From Halovivax sp. (GTDB lineage Archaea > Halobacteriota > Halobacteria > Halobacteriales > Natrialbaceae), in assembly GCA_007135505.1 (NCBI GenBank), contig SLIS01000336.1, forward strand, positions 1-8,356: a DNA stretch of 8,356 bases. Direction: 5' to 3'. The stretch's first letter is position 1; each line of letters starts with the position of its first letter. This document shows, in pieces, positions 1 to 6,191 of this stretch. The notes under the pieces are model-generated. The model searched no databases, was not told the DNA's origin, and saw only the letters and a list, made by a program, of their open reading frames with translations. Position numbers and translations under genes: made by a program.

Positions 1-156
1 GACGAACAGGTCACGTTTCTCCGTAAGGAGGTGCTAGAACTGATTAGGTACCTCCGACCGACCGTGCCGGAAGTCACTCAATTTCTGAAGGGAGAGGTGT
101 CACCGGTCCGTTACGAGCGGTCGTTTCGACGACGGGGAGGTGATAACGTCGAGTAG
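1..156 (+). CDS. C-terminal fragment of an unrecognised protein (5' end outside window)
   Basis: Frame 1 is open from the first base to a TAG at 154-156 and gives 51 residues. The fragment starts DEQVTFLRKEVLELIRYL and ends in a basic, glycine-containing tail (RSFRRRGGDNVE). The first 20 residues look like an amphipathic helix, followed by a proline-containing turn (RPTVPE) and a short second helix. I do not recognise the family. A small regulatory or HTH-type protein is possible but is not shown. The gene is on the same strand and in the same reading frame as the large regulator downstream, but stops at 154-156 and 175-177 separate them, so this is not a simple readthrough fusion. Codon use is somewhat less GC-rich than in the neighbours (CTA, ATT, AGG, TTT). 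The open frame is short, so coding status is likely rather than certain. Confidence 0.5.
   Translation, partial: DEQVTFLRKEVLELIRYLRPTVPEVTQFLKGEVSPVRYERSFRRRGGDNVE
136..144 (+). promoter_or_regulatory. Strong Shine-Dalgarno-like GGAGGTGAT without a nearby start codon
   Basis: The nonamer GGAGGTGAT matches the expected complement of the haloarchaeal 16S rRNA 3' end. It lies inside the last codons of the upstream gene fragment. No ATG, GTG or TTG begins within the next 15 nt; the nearest are TTG/ATG at 174-179, TTG at 193 and ATG at 205. It may be a chance match, a ribosome-pausing site at the gene end, or an aid to reinitiation on the downstream regulator gene. The last option is weak at a distance of 60 nt. 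Confidence 0.3.
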
Positions 157-204
157 GCTCCATCGACGGAAGGTTGATGCCACGGCGAATCCTTGCCACG
201 GTCA

Positions 205-3159
205 ATGGGATCCGGTTCGCTGACCGAGAGTCTTCGCGAAACGCTCGCCCTCTTCGACGGCCACGGAGAGCCACGGACGACGCCCGAGGTGGCCGAGTCG
301 CTCGACCTCGGTCGACGAAGCGCCTACGCCCGACTGGATCGGCTCGTCGAACGGGAGCGCCTCGAAACCAAGAAGGTCGGTGCAAACGCCCGCGTGTGGT
401 GGCGGTCGCCATCGACGGCAGCTGTCGACGATGCCGAACCGGTCCTCGACAGCGAGCAATTCGAAGCACTCGTCGACGCGGTCGAGGAGTACGCGATTTT
501 CGCACTCGACGCCGACGGACGCGTTCGGACCTGGAATTCCGGTGCAGAGCAGATCAAAGGCTACAGCGACGAGGACATACTGGGCGAGCACGTCTCGGTA
601 TTTTACACCGACGATCAGCGTGACGACGGTGTTGCCCAGCGGAATCTGGACACCGCCGCCGACCGTGGTTCGGTTCAGGAGGAAGGCTGGCGCGTCCGCG
701 CGGACGGGACTCGCTTCTGGGCGAACGTGACCATCACGGCGATCCGGGACGCGGACGGGACCATCCATGGCTATACGAAAGTGACCCGGGATATGACCGA
801 ACGCCGCCAGTACGAGCGCCGACTCCAGCAGGAACGCGACCTCACGGACCGTCTTCTGGAGACGGCGCCCGTCAGGCTCGCCGTCTTCCGGGCGGACGGG
901 TCGATCGAGCGGCTGAACTCCCTGGCGAGGCGGCAACTCGGGTTAGACGACGCGGCCGTCTCGAACGCCTCCGTCGACGACATCGACCTCTACGACGCCG
1001 GCGGCGAGCCGATCCAGCGCGGGGAACACCCGGTCTGGCACGCGATCGAGACCGGCGAACCGGTCCCGGAACGCCTCGTCCAGCACGACGGACCGGACGG
1101 GGATCGACGATGGGTATCGCTCACCGTGACGCCACTGATCGACGACGGCGACCTCGAGCGGATCGTGGTCGCCGGCAACGACGTGACGGACCTCAAACGG
1201 ACGGAACGACAGCTCGAGAGTCAGCGCGACGAGTTGCGGGCGGAATTAGACGAGGTGGTCGACCGGATCAGCGACGGGGTCGTCGGCGTCGACGACGAGT
1301 GGCGGATCACCTACCTCAACGACGCCGCCGCGTCGCTACTGGATTGCCCCCAGGAGGCAGCCGTCGACGAGGAACTCTGGGACGTTTTCACGGACTTGAG
1401 GGGGACCGAGTTCGAGGACGCCTACAGAACGGCGATGGAAGCACAGGAACCGACCACCGTCGAGGCCCACTATCCGCCGTTCGACGGCTGGTACCGGGAC
1501 GTCGCCTACCCTTCGGCGACGGGCCTCTCGATCCACTTTCAGGACGTCACCGAACGCAAGCAACGAGAGCGGAAGTTACAGCAGTACGAACGAATCGTCG
1601 AGACGGCCGACGAGGGCATCTACGTCCTCGACAGCGAGCATCGGTTCACGATGGTGAACGGTGGATTCGCCTCGATGACGGGATACGACCGCGATGAACT
1701 CGTCGGTGCCCACGCGACGACCACATTCGGCGACGAGTTCGTCGAAATCGCGGACGAAAAACAGGCCGAGCTCGAGTCGGGGGAGCTTGAAATCGCCGTG
1801 ATGGAGGAGGACCTGTATCGAAAGGACGGCAGTTCGATCGTCGTGGAGAGTCGATTCGACGCGTTCGAGATCGGTGACGACGAAACCGGCCGCGTCGGGG
1901 TCGTTCGTGACGTCACCGATCGGGTGGAGCGCGAGCGCGACCTCGAACGCCGGCACGAACAACTCGCGGCGTTGAACAGCCTCAACGAGGTCGTCACGGA
2001 GCTCACGGTCGCCGTCATCGATCAGTCCACGCGCGGAGAGATCGAACGGGTCGTCTGTGAGCATCTCGCCGACTCCGAGTCGTACCGGTTCGCCTGGATC
2101 GGCGACGCCGACGCGAGCACGCAGACGGTGAACGTGCGGACCGAAGCCGGCGTCGAGGGCTACCTCGACGGCGTCACCATCTCGGTCGATCCGGACGACG
2201 AGCGAAGCGAGGGACCGACCGGCAGGGCCATCCGTACGGGCGAGATGCAGACGACCCAGGATATCGAATCCGATTCCCGGCACGACCCCTGGCGAGAGCA
2301 CGTCGAAGCGTACGGATTCCGGTCGTCCGCTGCGATACCGATCGTCCACGAGGATACCGTCTACGGCGCCCTGAACGTCTACGCCGGGCGGCCAGCCGCG
2401 TTCGAGGGACGGGAAGGCGAAATGATCGCCCAACTCGGCGATATCGTGGGTCACGCGGTTGCCGCTGCCGAGCAAAAACGGGCGCTGATGAGCGACGAAC
2501 TCGTCGAGCTGGAGTTCCAGATCGGCAATATCTTCACGGCGCTCGACGTCCCGGTCGGGTCGGACGAGACGATTACGCTCGACGACGCAGTCCCGGTTGC
2601 CGACGACGAGTTCCTCGTCTTCGGTACGGCCGAAGGGGACGCGATAGACGCCGTCTACAGTCTGGCCGAGACGATTCCCCACTGGGAGGAGGTTACCGTC
2701 CGCTCGAGCAGCGATCCGGTGGACTTCGAACTCAGATTGACCGAGCCACCCGTCCTCTCGTCCGTCGCGTCCCTCGGTGGCTACGTCGAACAGGCCGTGA
2801 TCGAGGACGGAACCTTCCAGATGAAGATCCACCTCGCACCGACCGTCGACGTCCGCCGCGTGATCGACACCGTCGAGGCGACGTTCCCGACCGTCGAAAT
2901 GCTCCGTCGCCGGAGCATTACCCGCCCGTCCGACGATCCACAGCGCACACAGCGGCTGCTCGTCAGCGATCTCACCGATCGACAGAGCACCGCCCTGGGC
3001 GCCGCCTATCACGCCGGCTTCTTCGAGTGGCCCCGCGATACCTCCGGCGAGGAAGTGGCGGAATCGATGGGCGTGGCGCCACCGACCTTCCACCAGCACC
3101 TCCGGAAGGCCCAGCGGAAAGTGTTCGATTCGATGTTTTCGACCGCGGAGAGCGGGTGA
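205..3159 (+). CDS. Bat-like multi-sensor transcriptional regulator (wHTH-PAS x4-GAF-Bat-HTH_10)
   Basis: This is a 984-residue cytosolic sensor-regulator. Residue positions from the ATG at 205 are approximate. A winged helix-turn-helix spans about 5-68 (TTPEVAESLDLGRRSAYARL, then TKKVGANARVWW). Four PAS domains follow at 81-199, 211-331, 343-453 and 461-574, each ending in a VTRDMTERR/DVTERK-type PAC motif. A GAF domain spans 584-758, a Bat-associated domain 762-908, and an HTH_10 domain 919-976 (LTDRQ, AGFFEWPRD, HQHLRKAQRKV). HTH_10 is the DNA-binding module of bacterio-opsin activator (Bat) proteins. There is no histidine-kinase, receiver or membrane segment, so signal sensing and DNA binding appear to be joined in one polypeptide. 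The signal and target genes cannot be read from the sequence. Helices between PAS domains (ERRLQQERDL, ERQLESQRDELRAEL) look like signalling linkers. A TTG at 193 would add four residues. I prefer ATG 205 because the wHTH homology begins right after it. Neither start has a clear Shine-Dalgarno, so leaderless initiation is possible. It faces the DUF3179 gene tail to tail, 61 nt away. Confidence 0.93.
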   Translation: MGSGSLTESLRETLALFDGHGEPRTTPEVAESLDLGRRSAYARLDRLVERERLETKKVGANARVWWRSPSTAAVDDAEPVLDSEQFEALVDAVEEYAIFALDADGRVRTWNSGAEQIKGYSDEDILGEHVSVFYTDDQRDDGVAQRNLDTAADRGSVQEEGWRVRADGTRFWANVTITAIRDADGTIHGYTKVTRDMTERRQYERRLQQERDLTDRLLETAPVRLAVFRADGSIERLNSLARRQLGLDDAAVSNASVDDIDLYDAGGEPIQRGEHPVWHAIETGEPVPERLVQHDGPDGDRRWVSLTVTPLIDDGDLERIVVAGNDVTDLKRTERQLESQRDELRAELDEVVDRISDGVVGVDDEWRITYLNDAAASLLDCPQEAAVDEELWDVFTDLRGTEFEDAYRTAMEAQEPTTVEAHYPPFDGWYRDVAYPSATGLSIHFQDVTERKQRERKLQQYERIVETADEGIYVLDSEHRFTMVNGGFASMTGYDRDELVGAHATTTFGDEFVEIADEKQAELESGELEIAVMEEDLYRKDGSSIVVESRFDAFEIGDDETGRVGVVRDVTDRVERERDLERRHEQLAALNSLNEVVTELTVAVIDQSTRGEIERVVCEHLADSESYRFAWIGDADASTQTVNVRTEAGVEGYLDGVTISVDPDDERSEGPTGRAIRTGEMQTTQDIESDSRHDPWREHVEAYGFRSSAAIPIVHEDTVYGALNVYAGRPAAFEGREGEMIAQLGDIVGHAVAAAEQKRALMSDELVELEFQIGNIFTALDVPVGSDETITLDDAVPVADDEFLVFGTAEGDAIDAVYSLAETIPHWEEVTVRSSSDPVDFELRLTEPPVLSSVASLGGYVEQAVIEDGTFQMKIHLAPTVDVRRVIDTVEATFPTVEMLRRRSITRPSDDPQRTQRLLVSDLTDRQSTALGAAYHAGFFEWPRDTSGEEVAESMGVAPPTFHQHLRKAQRKVFDSMFSTAESG

Positions 3160-3220
3160 GTCACGGCTGACGTGAACGCGGCAGTGGCTCGTCGAGTCGC
3201 TCCCCCAGCGAGGGGCGCAG

Positions 3221-4183
3221 TCAACCCTCGAAGAACGAATCTGGTCCGTGGTCGTCCGCCCACGCGAACGCGAAGAGCCGCCTGGCCGGGACGCGTTCGA
3301 GTCGACGACCGTCGGCGGACCGACCGGTGGCCCCGTTCCAGGTCGTCCCGTCCGCGACGAGGTGCTCGTCGGTCACCTCCTCGATATCGAATTCGTCCGT
3401 CGGCCGTTCGAATGCGTGCAGGCCGTCCGCGGCGACGACCAGGACGTCCGCGTCCGCCACTTCGACTTCGAGCAGGCCATCCGCGTCCTCGACGGCCGGC
3501 AACGGAACGCCGACCGCTTCGCCGTCCCGTTCGAGCCCGAGCACGACCGTCTTCGGATCGACGTCCTCGCGCTCCCACGCCCGCCCGTCGCTGCCGCGAT
3601 GGGCGGACAGCCCGAATCCGTCACCAGCGAAGTATCCGGCGTAGGGGCGCTCGTCGTAGTCGACCGGCTCGGGCTCGTCCCCGGTTCCCGCGGCCTCGCT
3701 CTCGGCGTCCGGCACCGGTTGCAACACCAGTCCATCGGGGTACTCGCGAGCGAATCGACCGGCCGACATCGTCGCCGCCGGGACTACCGAGAGCTGCTGG
3801 CCCGACAGGGTTCCAGCGATGGCCGTTCCCGACGATTGCTTCCACTCCGAGTCCGTCTCGCGGTCGTACATGACGAGGTCGTCGTCTGCGAGCTTTCCGC
3901 TGACGCCGAACGAGAGCGTCCGACCCTCGACGCGGCGATCGTAGACGACGGCGCTCCCACAGAGCGGACACCACGTGACGGCGATCGGCTGCGAGCCGTC
4001 CGCGGTCTCGAGGTCGTCGTTGACGATCTCGTGGTAATCGAGGATACGGAGCGGATACGCACGTGCCGGCTCCCCGTCGACGACGATGACACGGTCCCCG
4101 CCGTCCCAGGAGTGGGTCCCGTCGAACCGCGGCTCGTCGATGCTCGGGATCGCGTCGCGGGGAATGACCTGCCGGACGTTCAT
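3221..4183 (-). CDS. DUF3179 domain-containing protein
   Basis: This is a 320-residue protein of the DUF3179 family, whose biochemical function is unknown. Family hallmarks are a DYHEIVND segment (49-56), the TWCPLCGSAVVYDR signature (70-83) with Cys72 and Cys75, then SFGVSGKL (91-98), LVMYDRETDSEWKQ (103-116) and GTAIAGTLSGQQL (119-131). The paired cysteines suggest a metal or redox site, but this is inference. Residues about 158-182 form an acidic Asp/Glu/Gly/Pro-rich insertion that is probably a flexible surface loop. The C-terminal third (about 205-320) repeats beta-rich elements and ends RRLFAFAWADDHGPDSFFEG. There is no signal peptide or membrane segment, so a cytosolic location is expected, whereas many bacterial relatives are exported. 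The ATG at 4183 gives the natural family N-terminus (MNVRQVIPRDAIP). The open frame continues 152 codons further upstream, but that part is arginine-rich, lies antisense to the next gene's 3' end and has no family similarity. Confidence 0.88.
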   Translation of the reverse strand: MNVRQVIPRDAIPSIDEPRFDGTHSWDGGDRVIVVDGEPARAYPLRILDYHEIVNDDLETADGSQPIAVTWCPLCGSAVVYDRRVEGRTLSFGVSGKLADDDLVMYDRETDSEWKQSSGTAIAGTLSGQQLSVVPAATMSAGRFAREYPDGLVLQPVPDAESEAAGTGDEPEPVDYDERPYAGYFAGDGFGLSAHRGSDGRAWEREDVDPKTVVLGLERDGEAVGVPLPAVEDADGLLEVEVADADVLVVAADGLHAFERPTDEFDIEEVTDEHLVADGTTWNGATGRSADGRRLERVPARRLFAFAWADDHGPDSFFEG

Positions 4184-4207
4184 ACAGTCGCGTTCGCGTA
4201 CCGGACC

Positions 4208-4213
4208 CAAAGG
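4208..4213 (-). promoter_or_regulatory. Possible TATA-like element for the DUF3179 gene
   Basis: On the minus strand the sequence TTCCTTTGGG places a short T-rich core (CCTTTG) 25-30 nt before the ATG at 4183. That is the usual spacing for leaderless haloarchaeal transcripts. The element is weak. A second T-tract on the same strand (GTGTTTTGGG, 4242-4251) could be the real box with a 30-nt leader, or a termination signal for the upstream HNH-like gene. Confidence 0.28.
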
Positions 4214-4288
4214 AACTGCTATCTCCACCGGGGGTCGACCACCCAAAACACGACCCTCAGTGGGCGCATCGTCAGTCGATCGCCTCAG

Positions 4289-4346
4289 GACTCGACCGCC
4301 CCGGTAGTCGACCATCCCGGGACGCGACCGCCCCGTCAGTCGACCA
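4289..4346. repeat. Imperfect tandem repeat, 26-bp units at 32-bp period
   Basis: Two copies at 4289-4314 and 4321-4346 match at 23 of 26 positions. Both share the cores CGACCGCCCCG and AGTCGACCA, and a 6-bp spacer (TCCCGG) separates them. A decayed third unit one period earlier retains CGTCAGTCGA (4270-4279). The second copy includes the stop codon and last residues of the HNH-like gene, so the coding end has been partly duplicated into the intergenic space. The period is not a multiple of three. Each copy contains a GTCGAC palindrome. Replication slippage is the simplest origin. A protein-binding role is possible but unsupported. Confidence 0.65.
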
Positions 4347-5160
4347 GACGTTCGGCCAGGTCGGCTGCCGCCTCCGTGAGCTGCGCCGTCGTCTCGGCGG
4401 CTGCTTGTAGTCGATCGGTGATCGTCCGGTAGAGGTCGGCGACCGCGACCCCGCCGTCGGCCGTCCGCCAGGGCTCGGTCGAGCGTGCCGTCGTGGCGCA
4501 CGACTGGCACTGACGGCCGTCGAGCTGATCGAGGCAGGCGTGACAGACGCCCTCGGCGACGACCGCAGTCTCCGCGAGCGTGACCGTCTCCGCGAGCTGG
4601 TCCTGAAGCCGGCGCGCGAGGTCGTGGACCGTTTCGCACGCAGCGTCCGTCGGCGGCTCCAGTTCCCCGAGGTCGGTCTCCGCCGACGGCGTCGAACCGT
4701 CGGTCCGGGAGGCGGATGCACCGGGGTCGGACGACTCGAGGAGCCCAGTCATGACGTCGAGGTGCCGGTCGATCACGGCGAGTGCGAGACGAACTCGTCG
4801 CCGGTTCGCCCCGTACTGACGCCGAGCGGCAGGATCGGTCCCGTCCGGGCCAGCGGTGGCTTCGGTCGCGAATTCGGCGACGTCGGCGACGGTCGACCCC
4901 TGCGTCGACGTCACCGCTTCGAGGAACGCGAACAGGGCGGCCGGGTCGGACCCGCCGTCGCGCAACCAGGCCGGCGCTTCACCGCTCAACAGGCCGTAAC
5001 AGTCCCGACAGACCGTCGCAAGCGAGTTCGATCCGTCCACGCCGCCGATCGGATAGGTCTCGAGGGCCGCTGGCTCGGTCGGGTGGGCGCCACAGTGAAG
5101 ACAGGTGTGGCCATCCCGCTCGAATACCCGGCGGTCGACGGCGTCGACGCGTTCGTTCAC
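4336..5160 (-). CDS. HNH-like zinc-knuckle protein with apparently degenerate nuclease motif
   Basis: This is a 274-residue protein. Residues 10-60 follow the layout of haloarchaeal HNH endonuclease domains: DRRVFERDGHTCLHCG with Cys20/Cys23, an acidic/beta stretch, then GGVDGSNSLATVCRDCYG with Cys51/Cys54. These four cysteines would bind a structural zinc. The usual 'VHHI' catalytic segment reads LETYPIGG and the final histidine is Tyr55, so only the Asn of the motif (Asn45) remains. Catalytic activity is therefore doubtful. A second four-cysteine knuckle lies at 206-221 (CHACLDQLDGRQCQSC). Between and after the knuckles are helical, alanine-rich segments (about 70-145, 170-205 and 234-274) with coiled-coil character, and a disordered Ser/Thr/Asp linker at about 145-170. 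The GTG at 5160 is the start because it directly precedes the domain and a TATA-like box sits 25-30 nt upstream. A DNA- or RNA-binding or protein-protein adaptor role is my inference. The specific family is not identified. Confidence 0.75.
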   Translation of the reverse strand: MNERVDAVDRRVFERDGHTCLHCGAHPTEPAALETYPIGGVDGSNSLATVCRDCYGLLSGEAPAWLRDGGSDPAALFAFLEAVTSTQGSTVADVAEFATEATAGPDGTDPAARRQYGANRRRVRLALAVIDRHLDVMTGLLESSDPGASASRTDGSTPSAETDLGELEPPTDAACETVHDLARRLQDQLAETVTLAETAVVAEGVCHACLDQLDGRQCQSCATTARSTEPWRTADGGVAVADLYRTITDRLQAAAETTAQLTEAAADLAERLVD

Positions 5161-5184
5161 GGCGACGTCAACACAGCGGCCGAC

Positions 5185-5190
5185 GAAAAG
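5185..5190 (-). promoter_or_regulatory. Putative TATA box of the HNH-like gene
   Basis: On the minus strand CTTTTC lies 25-30 nt before the GTG at 5160, the only T-run in an otherwise GC-rich stretch. The spacing predicts a leaderless or nearly leaderless transcript. It also supports independent transcription of this gene rather than only readthrough from the DUF547 gene. Confidence 0.4.
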
Positions 5191-5292
5191 CGTTCGGGGC
5201 GGGTCGAGGTCCGGTTGTGACTGGCGGGGTGGAATCGACGATTGCTCGGCTCGGCCGGCGGACTGACCCTAGGTGTCCGGTGAATCCCCTCG

Positions 5293-5320
5293 TCGATTCG
5301 CTCCAGACGCGTCGAATCGA
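5293..5320. repeat. 8-bp inverted repeat just downstream of the DUF547 stop
   Basis: TCGATTCG (5293-5300) and CGAATCGA (5313-5320) are perfect inverted copies with a 12-nt spacer, starting 9 nt past the DUF547 stop codon on the minus strand. It could fold as a hairpin at the mRNA 3' end, protecting or ending the transcript. There is no T-tract after it, so a standard terminator is not demonstrated. The rest of the 5161-5329 gap shows nothing beyond the TATA-like box of the next gene. Confidence 0.35.
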
Positions 5321-5329
5321 TCCGAGCGG

Positions 5330-6043
5330 TCAGGCGCGGTACCGCTCCAGGTCGACGGCGGCGGCGTCGGCGTACTCGATCGAAAGCGCCGGAACGTCCG
5401 GAATGGCGTCGTGCTCGGCGAGGAACTCCCGGATGCCGGTCGTTCCACCGAAGTCACCGCGGTACCACCGGAAGAGTCGGGGCACCGTCGCCACCGATCG
5501 GTCGGCGTCGAACGTGACGGTCTCGGAAAGGTACCACTCCGTGGCGACGTCGAGTTCCTGATCGACGTCGGCCGGCGAGTACACCGAGACCGGCGGCGCG
5601 TTCTCGGCCCCGCTGTTCAGGGCGAAGTGGACGCGTGGATCGCAGGACTCGAGGCGGAACCGACGCTCGAATTGCGACGGGAAGGGGCGCGGGAGGTACC
5701 CGAAACCCCATCGTAACTTCGATCGACGGAGCATCCCGTCCCGGACGTCGTTGAGACTCAGCCAGGTCCCGGCGATCGGGATCCGATCCCTGGCGAAGAA
5801 CGCCCACCGCTCCAATCGGCCGTCGCCGAGATCCGCGTCTTCGCGCTCTAAGAGGAGGTGGACGTACGCGTTGAAGACGTTGAGCCAGAACGCCAGCCGT
5901 CGCGGTCGGTCCGCGAGGATTCCCGCGAGCGTCTCCTGATCGAGGCGGGCGAGGTGTTCGCGAAGTTCGGTCGGATCGCCGCCCGTCTTTACGGTGTAGA
6001 GGAGATCTGCCGCAGCAGATAGCGGATCGAGCTGCGTCGACAT
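5330..6043 (-). CDS. DUF547 domain-containing protein
   Basis: This 237-residue protein belongs to the DUF547 family, whose function is unknown. Conserved blocks are AFWLNVFNAYVHLLLE (51-66), WLSLNDVRDGMLRRSK (94-109), LPRPFPSQFERR (117-128), DPRVHFALNSGAENAPPVSVYSP (135-157) and LFRWYRGDFGG (190-200). The family's usual signature around the fourth block, as I recall it, is of the form CG/A-x-SCPP. Here it reads NSGAENAPP, so both cysteines are replaced (Ser and Ala). The protein is full length for the compact haloarchaeal form and has no signal peptide or membrane segment, so it is probably cytosolic. The ATG at 6043 is chosen because GAAGGTG lies 6 nt upstream, ideal for a ribosome binding site. 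A GTG at 6052 would add only three residues (MST). The gene is transcribed divergently from the AI-2E-family gene and is followed on the same strand by the HNH-like gene 169 nt away. Confidence 0.86.
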   Translation of the reverse strand: MSTQLDPLSAAADLLYTVKTGGDPTELREHLARLDQETLAGILADRPRRLAFWLNVFNAYVHLLLEREDADLGDGRLERWAFFARDRIPIAGTWLSLNDVRDGMLRRSKLRWGFGYLPRPFPSQFERRFRLESCDPRVHFALNSGAENAPPVSVYSPADVDQELDVATEWYLSETVTFDADRSVATVPRLFRWYRGDFGGTTGIREFLAEHDAIPDVPALSIEYADAAAVDLERYRA

Positions 6044-6049
6044 CGTAGA

Positions 6050-6056
6050 CACCTTC
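6050..6056 (-). promoter_or_regulatory. Ribosome binding site deciding the DUF547 start
   Basis: On the minus strand GAAGGTG ends 6 nt before ATG 6043. It partly matches the haloarchaeal Shine-Dalgarno GGAGGTGA. A second AAGGTGG lies about 15 nt further upstream and would serve the alternative GTG 6052 less well. The TATA-like box at 6114-6121 implies a leader of several tens of nucleotides, consistent with Shine-Dalgarno-driven translation here. Confidence 0.45.
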
Positions 6057-6113
6057 GTCGGGAGCCACCTTGAAGCCGCCCTGTGGAGGAACCTGACACT
6101 CGCTCAAAGTCGT

Positions 6114-6121
6114 GAATAAAC
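6114..6121 (-). promoter_or_regulatory. Putative TATA box for the DUF547 gene
   Basis: The minus strand reads GCGTTTATTCACG, the most AT-rich element of the divergent intergenic region and close to the haloarchaeal TTTAWW box. It lies about 70-78 nt before ATG 6043. With initiation about 25 nt downstream this gives a leader of roughly 45 nt that contains the ribosome binding site. Confidence 0.5.
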
Positions 6122-6160
6122 GCCCAGTTACGCGCGAAAGCCGGTGAATCAGTGCTGAAC

Positions 6161-6166
6161 GTTTAC
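6161..6166 (+). promoter_or_regulatory. Putative TATA box for the AI-2E-family gene
   Basis: GTTTAC in the context AACGTTTACGCC lies 26-31 nt before the GTG start at 6192. The spacing predicts a leaderless transcript, which also explains the lack of a Shine-Dalgarno before that GTG. It is divergent from the DUF547 box about 40 nt away, so the two promoters could influence each other. Confidence 0.45.
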
Positions 6167-6191
6167 GCCGCGGCGGGCGGATCCGTTCGCA

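Noticed and set aside
154..204. Stop-codon readthrough or frameshift joining the upstream fragment to the regulator
   Set aside because: The two are in the same frame, but two stops (154-156 and 175-177) intervene and the wHTH domain starts cleanly after ATG 205.
1576..3099. A 507-codon open frame antisense to the regulator gene
   Set aside because: It mirrors the codon bias of the GC-rich sense gene, contains no recognisable domain, and the sense frame shows continuous PAS, GAF and HTH homology.
3198..3218. Possible shared terminator hairpin between the convergent regulator and DUF3179 genes
   Set aside because: Only a 4-bp C/G stem with a mismatch can be drawn, and no T-tract follows on either strand. 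It is too weak to annotate.
3248..4432. A 394-codon plus-strand open frame opposite the DUF3179 gene
   Set aside because: The opposite strand encodes conserved DUF3179 motifs. This frame has no recognisable domain and is a typical high-GC shadow.
4184..4639. In-frame upstream extension of the DUF3179 gene (about 152 codons)
   Set aside because: The extension is Arg/Gly-rich, overlaps the HNH-like gene on the same strand in a different frame, and precedes the natural family N-terminus at ATG 4183.
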